A DNA stretch of 64,000 nucleotides, from assembly GCA_028751075.1 (NCBI GenBank), contig JAQZDA010000007.1, forward strand, positions 1 to 64,000. Direction: 5' to 3'. The position numbers and the translations under genes are program-made. Of this stretch, positions 43,101 to 51,302 are shown piece by piece (position 1 is the first letter of the stretch; the number at the start of each line of letters is the position of its first letter). Below the pieces are notes generated by a model that was not told where the DNA came from, ran no database searches, and was given only the letters and a program-made list of their open reading frames with translations. Source of the stretch: Euryarchaeota archaeon Ods02 (lineage in GTDB: Archaea > Halobacteriota > Halobacteria > Halobacteriales > Halorutilaceae).

Positions 43101-44356
43101 TGTTCTTCGACGTCGAAGCTGTGTTCGTCGTTGACTCGGTCGAGGTAGATGACTCCGGGTTCGCCGTTCTCGTGGGCGCCGTCGACGATGCGTTTCCATA
43201 TCTCCTTCGCCGGCAGCTTCAGCTCTTCGCCGGGTTCGACGTGTTCGCCTAATCCGAACCGTTCGTACAGTTCCTTCGTGTGAGTGGTTGCTACGTGGGG
43301 TTCATCGGTGCGGGGGTTGGTGAAGGTGAAGTCGTCGTCGTTCTTCAACGCCTCCATGAAGTCGTCGGTGACTCCGACGCTGATGTTGAAGTTAGAGAGA
43401 TGGCCTTCTGCGGCGTTCCTTAGGTGTTCGGGGACGCGGCCTTCGTCGTCGATGAGCTCCCGTGCTTCCTCTAAGGCTTCGTTGAACGAGGTGTGGGTGT
43501 AGTCGTCGGGATCGTTGAGGCGGAGGGCGTGGGCGAGGGAGACGTCCTTGTTCTTGGCGTGGATGAACTGGATGACGTCGGGGTGAGATACGCGCATGAC
43601 GCCCATCTGCGCGCCGCGGCGGGTGCCGCCCTGCGCGATGGTCTCGCACATCTGGTCGAACGTCCGCATGAACGTGATGGGGCCGCTGGCGATGCCGCCG
43701 GTGGAGCCGACGGGGTCGCCGTACGGCCGGAGCAGCCAGAAAGCGTACCCCATGCCGTCGCCGGACTGGAACACCTGCGCGGCTTCGTTCGCGGTCTCGT
43801 GGATGTCCTCGATGTCGTCTCCGGGGCTGTCGACGAAGCACGCGCTCAGCTGCTGTAGCTCGCCGCCGGCGTTCATCAGCGTCGGACTGTTCGGGGTGAA
43901 GGCGAGGCGTTCCATGAGGTCCTGGAACTCCTCGCGGGTGTCCTCGACAGCTTCCCGTACCTCGCCTTCGAGTCGCGGCACTACGGTGTCGTAGCTGAAC
44001 TTGTTGACGTTGTCCTCGGTGAGCACTACGCTGGTGTCGTCGTCGATGGAGACGTTCTTGCCGAAGACCTCTCGGACGAGGCTCTCGCGGTCTCCGTGCT
44101 CGGGTTTCACGTCCTCTGGTTTGACGCGGACGACGGTGTCCGCGCGCTCGGCGGCGTACACTGCTTCGGCGAGCGCGACGTTCTTCGCGACGCGTTCGAA
44201 CAGGTCCTCCTGCTCCTCCACTACCTCGCCGTCTTCGTCCTTCTGCAGGTACCGTGCAGGCAGGATGCGTTCGTAGGCGTTCTCCGTCAACCTCTCCTCG
44301 ATGGTGTCTCCCGTGGTGCGTTTGACCGGGAGCTCGATGTCTTTTGCTTTGCTCAA
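40112..44356 (-). CDS. nrdJ: Adenosylcobalamin-dependent ribonucleotide reductase (class II) with intein
   Basis: A 1414-aa precursor, about 1042 aa after intein removal. The start is TTG at 44356 with GGAGG 8 nt upstream. LSACFVDSPGDD holds the first redox Cys (173). The thiyl-radical Cys lies in NP|CGEQPLEEYEACNLG, where the bar is the intein insertion; the partner Cys is 11 residues on, as in class II enzymes. PTGTTSMIGNTTGG is the phosphate-binding loop. The C-terminus CPDCGSMLVYVEGCVKCNDC is a zinc ribbon or thiol-shuttling tail. It reduces ribonucleotides for DNA synthesis. Confidence 0.94.
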   Translation of the reverse strand: MSKAKDIELPVKRTTGDTIEERLTENAYERILPARYLQKDEDGEVVEEQEDLFERVAKNVALAEAVYAAERADTVVRVKPEDVKPEHGDRESLVREVFGKNVSIDDDTSVVLTEDNVNKFSYDTVVPRLEGEVREAVEDTREEFQDLMERLAFTPNSPTLMNAGGELQQLSACFVDSPGDDIEDIHETANEAAQVFQSGDGMGYAFWLLRPYGDPVGSTGGIASGPITFMRTFDQMCETIAQGGTRRGAQMGVMRVSHPDVIQFIHAKNKDVSLAHALRLNDPDDYTHTSFNEALEEARELIDDEGRVPEHLRNAAEGHLSNFNISVGVTDDFMEALKNDDDFTFTNPRTDEPHVATTHTKELYERFGLGEHVEPGEELKLPAKEIWKRIVDGAHENGEPGVIYLDRVNDEHSFDVEEHPDHEILATNPCVTGETLVSTDNGLVPAEELYEQGVSQEVVVDGRLSEDTTKEASSVYRTGEKDVYLLTTEEGYELRLTGDHRVRTDEGWVEARNLGSGDTVHVQNRKGGFGRHGSAEEGRVLGWLVGDGHLKDGEERAVLNFYDADAELSSGFAADVNSVVREPTGNADYEIGVNDISRTDDYRGAQAVEQRVRSTRLYEYAEDAGLVEQKHQVPDAVMRGSQEMARGFLRALFTADGGVQGNVEKGVSVRLTSTDLDMLKDVQRLLLNFGVFSKIYEERHEAGTQEMPDGSGGTAEYERQADHDLMISRDSLIRFRDEIGFLLDEKNEALDEKLDSYDKGPYSDSFTATVESIDLDGHEAVYDLTEPDTHSFIANGVVVHNCGEQPLEEYEACNLGHINLSTLAAEDSPDWRNWRAEHEDEYDSLEDAIDAFLDEAVDWQEFEHRVEWGTRFLENVVTMSDFPIPEIEEKVAEMRKIGLGIMGLAQLYVQLGVRYGDDPANEIAKQLMTYINHESKRASHELAGERGSFDEWHKSKFADPTSYRDWFEHQTGESADDWEDGYPIRNHNTTTIAPTGTTSMIGNTTGGCEPIYNVAYYKNVTDDVQGDEMLVEFDDYFLRVLEANDVDVDEVKQEAQEQMAANEFDGVDGLDTVPDAIGELFVTTGDLTARQHASVQCACQQGVDSAISKTVNAPHDSTAEDAREIFEYIYDNGGKGVTYYRDGTRSKQVLTTRADNKASADELDAEEIEELAQEAIEEGDLDLEELIEDLEAEDLDLAGVEVEAGGAGDGDGEPARIGGGELEPRPRPDTIGGATQKIETGYGGLYVTINEGEEGLFEVFATIGKSGGYTASFTESIARLTSLCLRSGVPPERVIEQLEGIRSPKPTFDRGEQIHSVPDAVAKALRRYIEGDVAPRQSQLPVDEQEVEGEAEPEKQTDGAGTVSPDAAGAGAGTASDVQAIVDEGRNPECPDCGSMLVYVEGCVKCNDCGYSEC
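41954..43069 (-). mobile_element. Intein with LAGLIDADG homing endonuclease in nrdJ
   Basis: A 372-aa intein occupies precursor residues 430-801. It starts CVTGETLVST, has TGDHRVRT (block B) at 67-74, and ends FIANGVVVHN before Cys, so both splice junctions look functional. LAGLIDADG helices are VLGWLVGDGH (111-120) and FLRALFTADGG (219-229), each with an acidic catalytic residue. The insertion lies directly before the active-site Cys of the NPCGE loop, so the host enzyme is inactive until splicing. Confidence 0.95.
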
Positions 44357-44397
44357 ATGAAGGGCCTCCTTCTCCCTCGTTGGTAAGCACGACTGGG

Positions 44398-44405
44398 TAA
44401 TAAAT
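44398..44405 (-). promoter_or_regulatory. nrdJ promoter TATA box
   Basis: Minus-strand TTTATTAC lies about 45 nt before the TTG start, giving a leader of about 20 nt that contains the SD GGAGG. This fits a led transcript, in contrast to leaderless genes elsewhere in the window. Confidence 0.5.
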
Positions 44406-44535
44406 CTTCGTCAAAACGCTCAATATGTTGGTACGGCGTAACGCACCCACTACATGTGGTACCGTATCTCTCGTAGGGGTTGTTCGACTGGAACACTGGT
44501 TCAGAGTACGTCGACCGCGGTGAAGCTCTCTATGT

Positions 44536-45534
44536 CTAGATACCGAGGGCGTCGTCCGTCCGCCGCACGCTTTCGTCGCCGTCCTCATAGCCGGTGACCG
44601 CGCGCACCGCGTCGACGTTCTCAGGCACGACGTCGCTCTCCTGATGGATAGCCTGGAACAGATACAGCTCGCCGTCGTCGACGGAGACGCTGTCCCGCCA
44701 GACCATGTTCTCCCACGCGTCTCCCCGCGGCCTGCCTTCGTCCAGCATCATCTCCTTGATCTCCGCCGTGCTCTCGACGCCGTCGTCCGCGTCGAGGAAC
44801 CGGACGCGGCTCTCACCCTCCAGGGTCTCCAGCACCTCCGAGCGCGACGCCGACGTCTCGACGTTCAGAGAGTGGACGTGCATGAGCGTCGCAGGCACCT
44901 TGAACCCCGTCGTCGTGATGTCTACGTCCATCACCGTGCGGACGTCTGGAGCGTGGTGGGAGGGGATGGAGACGGGGTTCGGGAGGATGTCGTTGATGGG
45001 TCCGCGGCCGTGCTGACTGGGGTCTCCGCCCCTGCGTACGAGCGTCGCGCGGACCTTGCCCACGCCGTGGTTGCGCTCCAGCGGATGCAGGACGCGGAGC
45101 AACCCCGTGGTGTTGCAGCTGACGACGCGGACGCTGTCGCAGTCGACGCAGTCGCCGTAGTTCGCGGCGGCGTTGAACGACCGTTCGGCGACGTCGGCGT
45201 CCTCACCACCCTGATACAGGGCTTTGACGTCGTAGTCCTCGTACATCTGGCTGTTCTGCGCGCCGACGCCGGAGGGCGTGGCGTCGACGACGACATCCGC
45301 CTCCGCGAGCATCTCCTCTACCGGCCCCTCTATCTCGACGCCGGCTTCCTCGAACCTCTCTGCGCGGTCCTCGACCGCCGCATAGAGGGGGTAACCCTGT
45401 TCTACTGCGTTCCGGGCTTCGAAGTTCGGCCGGGTCTTCGCGACACCGACGACCTGCATGTCGTCCTGCTCCTTGACGGCGTCGGCGACGCGTTTACCGA
45501 TGGTTCCGTAGCCGTTGACTGCGACGTCTATCAT
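44536..45534 (-). CDS. gap: Type II glyceraldehyde-3-phosphate dehydrogenase
   Basis: A 332-aa archaeal type [27 protein letters not shown] is the Rossmann start, and [16 protein letters not shown] contains the catalytic Cys. [21 protein letters not shown] follows in two conserved parts. I start at ATG 45534; the frame runs to 45687 but the first 51 residues are Arg/Ser-rich and unlike the family. It is a glycolytic or gluconeogenic step enzyme. It lies 180 bp from nrdJ. Confidence 0.93.
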   Translation of the reverse strand: MIDVAVNGYGTIGKRVADAVKEQDDMQVVGVAKTRPNFEARNAVEQGYPLYAAVEDRAERFEEAGVEIEGPVEEMLAEADVVVDATPSGVGAQNSQMYEDYDVKALYQGGEDADVAERSFNAAANYGDCVDCDSVRVVSCNTTGLLRVLHPLERNHGVGKVRATLVRRGGDPSQHGRGPINDILPNPVSIPSHHAPDVRTVMDVDITTTGFKVPATLMHVHSLNVETSASRSEVLETLEGESRVRFLDADDGVESTAEIKEMMLDEGRPRGDAWENMVWRDSVSVDDGELYLFQAIHQESDVVPENVDAVRAVTGYEDGDESVRRTDDALGI

Positions 45535-45616
45535 AGGGAAAACCTCTGCCCGCCGCCTAGATATGAGTTTCGAGTCCCCCTCGAACTGCCGAGAACCACG
45601 CCGCGTAGAAACACGT

Positions 45617-46306
45617 TCACTCGGCGGCCGCCTCCACCATGCCCTCGAACACCCGCCGGCCGTCCTCGCCGCCGAGCAACGGATCACACCGGCGCTCGGG
45701 ATGCGGCATCATAGCCGCGACGTTCGCGCGGTCGCCGCGCACTCCCGCGAGGTTGCCGTCGCTTCCGTTCGGGTTCACCTCCTCGGAGGGTTCGCCGTCC
45801 TCGTCGACGTAACGGAACAGCGCGCGGCCGCTGCTCTCCAGGGCGTCGAGATCCCCGGCTACGTACCGGCCTTCCGCGTGCGCGATAGGTACCTCGACCA
45901 CCTCGCCCTCAGTGTATCTGCGAGTGAACGGAGTGTCCGTGGACTCCACCCGCAGATGGGTTGGCTCGCACTGGAACTTCGCAGACCGGTTGTCGGTGTA
46001 CGCGCCGCCGACGACTCCGGCTTCGCAGAGGATCTGTGCGCCGTTGCAGATGCCGAGAACGGGTTTCCCAGCGTCAGCCATCTCCCGGACCTCGTCCATT
46101 ACGGGGGCCTGGCTGGCGATGGCGCCTGCGCGGAGGTAGTCACCGTAGCTGAAGCCGCCCGGAAGGACGACGGCGTCGCAGCCCTCCAGGCTGTCCTTGT
46201 ACCAGACGAGACGGGGTTCCGCGTCAGCGTCGAGGTTCCGGATGGCTTTCGCGACGTCGCGGTCGCAGTTCGAGCCGCCGAACTGCAGAACTCCCACCGT
46301 CGTCAC
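45617..46306 (-). CDS. purQ: Phosphoribosylformylglycinamidine synthase glutaminase subunit
   Basis: A 229-aa class I amidotransferase. [19 protein letters not shown] is the start, [16 protein letters not shown] contains the nucleophile Cys, and [15 protein letters not shown] the His-Glu pair. It supplies ammonia to PurL in step four of purine synthesis. The start is GTG at 46306, overlapping the purS stop by 4 nt (GTGA). The longer frame to 46366 is not needed. Confidence 0.94.
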   Translation of the reverse strand: MTTVGVLQFGGSNCDRDVAKAIRNLDADAEPRLVWYKDSLEGCDAVVLPGGFSYGDYLRAGAIASQAPVMDEVREMADAGKPVLGICNGAQILCEAGVVGGAYTDNRSAKFQCEPTHLRVESTDTPFTRRYTEGEVVEVPIAHAEGRYVAGDLDALESSGRALFRYVDEDGEPSEEVNPNGSDGNLAGVRGDRANVAAMMPHPERRCDPLLGGEDGRRVFEGMVEAAAE

Positions 46307-46551
46307 CGGCTCTCCACCTCGACGGTGTAGTCGTGTATCACGGGGTTCGCCAGCAGGCGCTCGCACATCTCTTCGACGTCGTTGCGCGCCGCGTCCTCTC
46401 CGTCTGCGTCGACGGTGAACTCGTACTCCTCGGTCGTCCGGAGCCCGTCGACTTCGAAGCCCAGGCGGTCGAGGCTGCGTTCGATGGTCTTCGCCTCCGG
46501 GTCCAGCACCCCTTCCTTCAGCGACACGCGGACGCGTGCGGTGTAGCTCAT
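46303..46551 (-). CDS. purS: Phosphoribosylformylglycinamidine synthase subunit PurS
   Basis: An 82-aa PurS. YTARVRVSLKEGVLDPEAKT and RSLDRLGFEVDGLRT followed by CERLLANPVIHDYTVEVE cover the whole small ferredoxin-like fold. PurS bridges PurQ and PurL. It is the first gene of a purSQ pair; the promoter lies in the 120 bp shared with the divergent lipoprotein gene. Confidence 0.93.
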   Translation of the reverse strand: MSYTARVRVSLKEGVLDPEAKTIERSLDRLGFEVDGLRTTEEYEFTVDADGEDAARNDVEEMCERLLANPVIHDYTVEVESR

Positions 46552-46560
46552 CGACTAAGG

Positions 46561-46630
46561 GGTTTCACCCGGCGAGTATTACTTCTTCGTCTCCGGACGG
46601 AAGACGAATGGGTGAAACGGGGGTTTCACT
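46561..46630. repeat. Repeated GGTTTCACC half-sites between purS and a lipoprotein gene
   Basis: GGTTTCACCC (46561-46570), the inverted GGGTGAAAC (46610-46618) and GGTTTCACT (46622-46630) lie in the divergent intergenic region. The first two are near-perfect reverse complements about 49 bp apart. They may be operator half-sites for either gene, or chance; no regulator is evident. Confidence 0.5.
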
Positions 46631-46670
46631 CTACGTCAGGGTTTTACTGAACCCCTGCAAACCTCGGTCC

Positions 46671-47873
46671 ATGGAGCGTAGAACCCTGTTGAAATCTTCT
46701 CTGGCTTCGGCCTCGGCCATCGGCGTCGCAGGTATCTCGGGATGTCTCCACGGCTCCGACGAACCATCTCCCGCACGCGAACCAGGTGTCGCCTGGCACC
46801 ACGAAGCAGCCGCATCTGTCGACCACGCGGACGAGGAACGTGTCTACGGCCGGGAACGCTGGGATGGAGAGGAGGTCGACGGCGGAGTGTTCGGCCTCGA
46901 CGCGGACGACGGCGACGGCTGGACGTACGGGGAGTCCGGCGGCTACAGCAGCTACACCTCCGTAACGCTCGGGGAGGATGCGTTCGACCGCGGCGTCTAC
47001 TTCGGCTACCACGACGACGCTATCGGAAGCGGCGCAGGAGAGCTGTACGCGCTCGAGGTCGACGGCAGCGAACGGTGGACCCATGACGTCGGCAGCGTGT
47101 ACGACAGCCCGATACTCCACGACGATGCTGTCTTCGCGGGCAGCGACCGCGGCGTAGCTTACTGCTTCGATGTCGACGGAGGTGAACGCTGGAGCTACGA
47201 ACCCGGGGACGAGGCCAAGCCCTACGGTTACGGTTTATCCGTCGCAGCCGTGGACTCCGCGGTAGCGTACGTGACCGCGGGCGACGCGGCCGCCGCCGTC
47301 GACGCGGACACCGGCGAAGAGCAATGGACGATAGAAGACGACGCCGGCGTCAGCTCGCTATGGGCGCACGACGGCGTCGCCTACTTGACCCGTCGAGGCG
47401 GTCTCGCGGCGTACACAGACGGTGGCCTGCTCTGGAGCCACGACGTCGAAGGCACGAACTCCTGGATACACGCCGTCCACGACAACCGTCTGTATTTCCG
47501 CCACAGCTACGACCTCCGCGCCCTCGACGTAGGCGACGGCGACGAGCTCTGGAGGTACGAGGTCGGCGACAGCTACAGGACGGAGGTCACGGCCGACGGC
47601 GTCTACGTCGCAGCCGGCGGCGACCTCGCGCTGGTCTTGCTGGAGGGTGAGGAGGTCTGGAGCCTGGAGTTCGACGGCGAGATAGTCGCCGTCGAGTCCG
47701 GGGAGGAAGGCGTGTATCTGGCGACGGAGGACGCTGTCGCGCGAGTCGATGACGGCGAGGTAGCGGAGCAGGTGTCCGTGGAGGACGCGGGTAGTCTCGC
47801 TGTCGGGGACGGTGGACGAGTCTACGTCGGCGGCGACAGCGGAGTCTACGCCGTCGACCTGGGTCTGAACTGA
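46671..47873 (+). CDS. Tat-exported lipoprotein with PQQ-like beta-propeller
   Basis: A 400-aa protein starting at ATG 46671. MERRTLLKSSLASASAI with an RR pair and the lipobox GISGC is a Tat lipoprotein signal typical of haloarchaea; the Cys is residue 25. The rest is a series of about 40-residue PQQ-like repeats, with motifs such as LYALEVDGSERWTHDVG and VDADTGEEQWTIEDDAG. These propellers usually act as scaffolds outside the membrane, related to BamB. Ligand and partner are unknown. Confidence 0.85.
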   Translation: MERRTLLKSSLASASAIGVAGISGCLHGSDEPSPAREPGVAWHHEAAASVDHADEERVYGRERWDGEEVDGGVFGLDADDGDGWTYGESGGYSSYTSVTLGEDAFDRGVYFGYHDDAIGSGAGELYALEVDGSERWTHDVGSVYDSPILHDDAVFAGSDRGVAYCFDVDGGERWSYEPGDEAKPYGYGLSVAAVDSAVAYVTAGDAAAAVDADTGEEQWTIEDDAGVSSLWAHDGVAYLTRRGGLAAYTDGGLLWSHDVEGTNSWIHAVHDNRLYFRHSYDLRALDVGDGDELWRYEVGDSYRTEVTADGVYVAAGGDLALVLLEGEEVWSLEFDGEIVAVESGEEGVYLATEDAVARVDDGEVAEQVSVEDAGSLAVGDGGRVYVGGDSGVYAVDLGLN

Positions 47874-47883
47874 GGTCGGCTAT

Positions 47884-48906
47884 CTAAGAGAGGTCCCGTG
47901 CGCGCTCCACGACATCGTCGAGAGCGGGCGCGTCGAACCACGTGTCTCCGGTGTAATGGTTGCATCCGCTGCGGTAGATGTCCGATGTCAGCTGCACGAG
48001 CTCCTCCGACAGGGGTTTCGGCTGTATCTCGCAGAGCGGTCGCCAGTCCGCGACCCCCCGTTCCTCGGCTTCGTGTTTCGCGTCGTCGACGGCCTCCACC
48101 CAGTCGGGGTCGTACCGCCGGTAGTGTTGGCGGACGTACTCCTTGCTGAGCTGGAGGTCGCTGTAGAGGAACCTGTTCTCGTCGAACGTGCCCGCGACGT
48201 CCGCCACCATTACTTCGCCGTCGTGGTAGAAGCACTCTATCTTGCCGTCGAGATGCGTGAACTCCACCTCGCCGGCGCGACCGGTGACGACGCGGTTGAC
48301 GTCCCGCGCCACCTCCTCCAGCGGGGTGAGGTCGTCTAGACCGCTGATCTCCCGGGCTTCCCCCTCCGAAAGATAGCGGTCCTTCTCCTCGAACTTCGTC
48401 GAGTACTCTATCACTGGTTCCGGTAGCTCTACGTGTTCGTCCGGCCACTTCGGGAGGTCGAGTCCTACCTCCTCCGGAGTCCTGCGACTCCTCAGGGAGG
48501 AACCCACGGGGACGCTGTTCCGGAACACCACTTCGAGAGGTACGAGGTAGCAGCTTCCGGCGGCCGCGTGGAACGCCGAGTAGTCGTATCCGTCGTCGGA
48601 GTGAGGGAGGTCGGGTACCTGCGCGAGGTCGACCTCCATCTTCCGCGGCGCGTCGACGGCGTCAGAGAGTTCGGAAACGTCGCCGTCCTCCAGCACACCC
48701 CGGTAGTGCGTGGACACGCCTTCGGTCTCCAGCAGCTCGAAGTTGAACGCCCCCATGGTGCAGAGCGAGCGACCTTTGCCAGGTATCTCGTCCGGCATCT
48801 TCCCCCAGTCGAAGACGCTGTAGTCGTCGGTGAAGTGGAAGACACCTCGGCCGAGGTCTTCGCTACCGGCGGGTTCCTCGACCTCGAGCTCCTTGACGCT
48901 GCCCAT
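47884..48906 (-). CDS. purC: Phosphoribosylaminoimidazole-succinocarboxamide synthase
   Basis: A 340-aa SAICAR synthase. GVFHFTDDYSVFDWGKMPD is the haloarchaeal-type start, and CYLVPLEVVFRNSVPVGSS, EFTHLDGKIECFYHDG and VADVAGTFDENRFLY fit the family. It joins Asp to CAIR in purine synthesis, together with purS and purQ nearby. It is convergent with the lipoprotein gene, 10 bp apart. Confidence 0.93.
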   Translation of the reverse strand: MGSVKELEVEEPAGSEDLGRGVFHFTDDYSVFDWGKMPDEIPGKGRSLCTMGAFNFELLETEGVSTHYRGVLEDGDVSELSDAVDAPRKMEVDLAQVPDLPHSDDGYDYSAFHAAAGSCYLVPLEVVFRNSVPVGSSLRSRRTPEEVGLDLPKWPDEHVELPEPVIEYSTKFEEKDRYLSEGEAREISGLDDLTPLEEVARDVNRVVTGRAGEVEFTHLDGKIECFYHDGEVMVADVAGTFDENRFLYSDLQLSKEYVRQHYRRYDPDWVEAVDDAKHEAEERGVADWRPLCEIQPKPLSEELVQLTSDIYRSGCNHYTGDTWFDAPALDDVVERARDLS

Positions 48907-48935
48907 AGCCCTCCGAGGGTTTCATGCTGTAAATC

Positions 48936-48993
48936 AGGTGCGGTTCATTTCGGCCCCGGGGTCATCTCGGCCCCGAGGTGCGGTTCATCTCGA
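48936..48993. repeat. 40-bp repeat over the cofH 3' end
   Basis: AGGTGCGGTTCAT followed by T or C and TCG occurs at 48936-48952 and 48976-48992. A shorter unit like TCATCTCGGCCCCG appears three times. The copy beyond the stop would encode AEMNRT, echoing the cofH tail EMNRTSGPR. It looks like a recent local duplication of the gene end. Confidence 0.65.
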
Positions 48994-50311
48994 TCTCGGG
49001 TTCCTCCAGAAGAGGTGTTCCGTCGGCCTCCGGCCCCAGTCTGGGGCCGTACGGCGGCCCTTCGACCTCCCTGCGCTGGCGGTAGTCCGTCGACCGTTCG
49101 ACGGCCACGCGGTCGATGCTTTCGATGGCTTCGACGTACCACTCGAACGACCGGAACTCGCCGTGGCCTCCGCCGGCGCGTTTGGTGATCTCCTCGCTCA
49201 ACAGCGTCCCCATGAGGTCGTCGGCTCCGCACTCCAGCATACGGAGGCCGAGTCTGTCGCCGTACTTCACCCACGACGACTGCACGTGGTCTACGTTGTC
49301 GAGGTACAGCCGCGACACCGCGATCATCAGTTCGTCCTCGTGACGTGACGCACCGGTGACGTCGTGGTTCCGATGCAACGGGGTGTCGGGGTGGACGAAC
49401 GACAGCGGCACGAACTCCGTTACCGCGCTGGTGCGGTCCTGCAGCCGGCGGATGCGTTCGAGATGTAGGGCGCGGTGGCGTTGGTTCTCCACGTGTCCGT
49501 ACATGATGGTCGCCGTGGTGTCGAGGCCTGCGTCTGCCGCCGCCTCCATCGCAGCCAGCCATCCATCGGTGTCTATCTTGTTCGGACAGATGACGTCGCG
49601 GACCTCGTCGACGAGTATCTCCGCCGCGGTGCCGGGTACGCTGTCGAGGCCGGCGTCCGCCAGCCTTCGGTAGACGTCCACGTACGTCTGGTCTGTGCCG
49701 CGGCCTGCGTGCATGGCTTCCTCCGGCGTCACGGCGTGGACGTGGGCGCCGCTCTCCGACATCGCCTCGACGTGTTCGACGTACGTACCCGGCGGAGTGG
49801 TGAACCTGTCGGCGGGGGTGTAGTCGGCTCTGTCGCTGCCTTCGAGGACGTCCTGGTGTTCGTGGTCAAGCGCGAGCGCGGGATGGAGTCCGCTGACGCT
49901 GCATACCTCGTACACCCCGCGTTCGACGGCGTCGGCGGCGATACTGCGGCTGTCTTCGGGTGTCTTCGTGAATCCATCGTGGTCGACGTTGCTGTCGCTG
50001 CGGAACCGTTCGGCGGCGTCCTTGAAGTTGCAGAAGCTGCAGCCGACGTCGCAGGCGGTGGTGAGGTTGTTGTTGACGTTCGCGACGAAGGTGACCTCGT
50101 CGCCGACCACTTCGCGCCTCCGCCGGTCGGCGAGGTCGAGAACCCTTTCCTTCCTGTCGACGTCGACACCTTCGACGTCGGTTCCCGTGGTGAGGAGCTC
50201 GACGGCGTCGTCGACCTCCAGACGGTCGCCGTCCTCCGCCCGCGCCACAGCGTCGTCGAACGACGACCGGGAGTCCCCGGGCTGAAGGTTGAAGTCAAAC
50301 TCCCCGGTCAT
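48962..50311 (-). CDS. cofH: FO synthase subunit 2 (radical SAM, F420 synthesis)
   Basis: A 449-aa radical SAM enzyme. TTACDVGCSFCNFKD has the CxxxCxxC cluster motif. GVYEVCSVSGLHPAL, SVPGTAAEILVDEVRDVICP and TATIMYGHVENQRHR are typical of CofH. With CofG it makes the deazaflavin FO from tyrosine and a pyrimidine precursor. No cofG is visible in this window. It is alone between purC and the tRNA endonuclease gene. Confidence 0.9.
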   Translation of the reverse strand: MTGEFDFNLQPGDSRSSFDDAVARAEDGDRLEVDDAVELLTTGTDVEGVDVDRKERVLDLADRRRREVVGDEVTFVANVNNNLTTACDVGCSFCNFKDAAERFRSDSNVDHDGFTKTPEDSRSIAADAVERGVYEVCSVSGLHPALALDHEHQDVLEGSDRADYTPADRFTTPPGTYVEHVEAMSESGAHVHAVTPEEAMHAGRGTDQTYVDVYRRLADAGLDSVPGTAAEILVDEVRDVICPNKIDTDGWLAAMEAAADAGLDTTATIMYGHVENQRHRALHLERIRRLQDRTSAVTEFVPLSFVHPDTPLHRNHDVTGASRHEDELMIAVSRLYLDNVDHVQSSWVKYGDRLGLRMLECGADDLMGTLLSEEITKRAGGGHGEFRSFEWYVEAIESIDRVAVERSTDYRQRREVEGPPYGPRLGPEADGTPLLEEPEIEMNRTSGPR

Positions 50312-50405
50312 ATCCCCTGGGTTCCACCTCGGTGTTCTACTACCTTTCGACCGACCAGCGTGATGCGTCGTCCGACGGTGTATCTATCGCTTCCGAGGCA
50401 GACCG

Positions 50406-51302
50406 TCATGGTGTCTCCCTTTCCACGGCGACGTATCCGTCGTCGGGTAGCGCGAACACCATGGTCTTCCTGACGCCGTGCGCGAGCCGGACGTACCGGC
50501 TGAGGTCGCGGGCGGAGACAGGTGTGTCGACGGGTTCCACGAGGTACCCCGAATGCGGGAGGTCGCTGGCGTCGGTGACGGTGTCGTAGACGCGGAACGC
50601 GGTGCCGAACTTGAACCCGGTGCGGGGGCACATCCCGCTGTCGCGGAGGTCGCCGTAGACACGGGTCTCACGCGTCTCCCTAGGGGGTTCATCTACGTCG
50701 AGGACGTCGACATCGTACAGGTATCGGGTCTCCTCGTCCGTGATCTCCATCCCTCCCTCGTCCTCCAGGGGTGCGCCGTAGAAGCAGCTGTTGAAAAGCT
50801 CTCCTGCGTCTTCGACGACGTAGCCGCCCCCGGTCTCTCTCGCGCGGTAGCTGCTTTCCGGCTTCGCGGTGCCTCCTTCCGGAGTCCACTCCCTGACGTC
50901 GAAGTAGGTGACGTCGTGTTCGCGGTCGAAGACAGCGTAAACCGCTGGCTCCGAGACATCTACCTCTCCTCCTTCGTCGGTGACCTCGACGCGGGTGGCT
51001 TCGCCGTCGGAGGGATGGACTCCCCGGGGGTACCGTTCGACGTGGCTGTCTCCGGAGCGGTGCTGGAGGTAGAAGCCTCGTTCCCTGAGGTCGCTGTACA
51101 CCGCGTACACCGCGGGGTCCGGTGAAGCAGCGTCTTCCTCCACATCTATCTTTCCGCGTCTGTCGAGGTGTCGGGCTTCGACCGGCGACAGGGAGAGGCC
51201 GTCGTCGGTGATTCTGCCGTATCCGCTGTCGTGGTAGAACCCCCTGGCTTCGGGGTCATCTACCACGAGGTCACGCGACGTTCCTTGCTGCCTCGCCTTC
51301 AC
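50406..51302 (-). CDS. endA: tRNA-splicing endonuclease (EndA)
   Basis: A 298-aa tRNA intron endonuclease with two tandem domains, the longer form known in haloarchaea. The C-terminal half has the catalytic triad: Tyr in FRVYDTVTD, His in DLPHSGYLV and Lys in GVRKTMVFALP. The N-terminal repeat is degenerate. The start is GTG at 51302 and overlaps the upstream amidotransferase gene by 32 nt. A slightly later start would remove that overlap and is possible. Confidence 0.87.
   Translation of the reverse strand: MKARQQGTSRDLVVDDPEARGFYHDSGYGRITDDGLSLSPVEARHLDRRGKIDVEEDAASPDPAVYAVYSDLRERGFYLQHRSGDSHVERYPRGVHPSDGEATRVEVTDEGGEVDVSEPAVYAVFDREHDVTYFDVREWTPEGGTAKPESSYRARETGGGYVVEDAGELFNSCFYGAPLEDEGGMEITDEETRYLYDVDVLDVDEPPRETRETRVYGDLRDSGMCPRTGFKFGTAFRVYDTVTDASDLPHSGYLVEPVDTPVSARDLSRYVRLAHGVRKTMVFALPDDGYVAVERETP

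Noticed and set aside
40112-44356. A frameshift or gene fusion to explain the 1414-aa reductase
   Set aside because: The extra 372 residues have complete intein splice blocks and LAGLIDADG motifs and keep the frame, so an intein explains the length.
45535-45687. N-terminal extension of GAPDH
   Set aside because: The 51 residues are Arg/Ser-rich, unlike the acidic proteome, and the enzyme's Rossmann strand begins at the Met at 45534.
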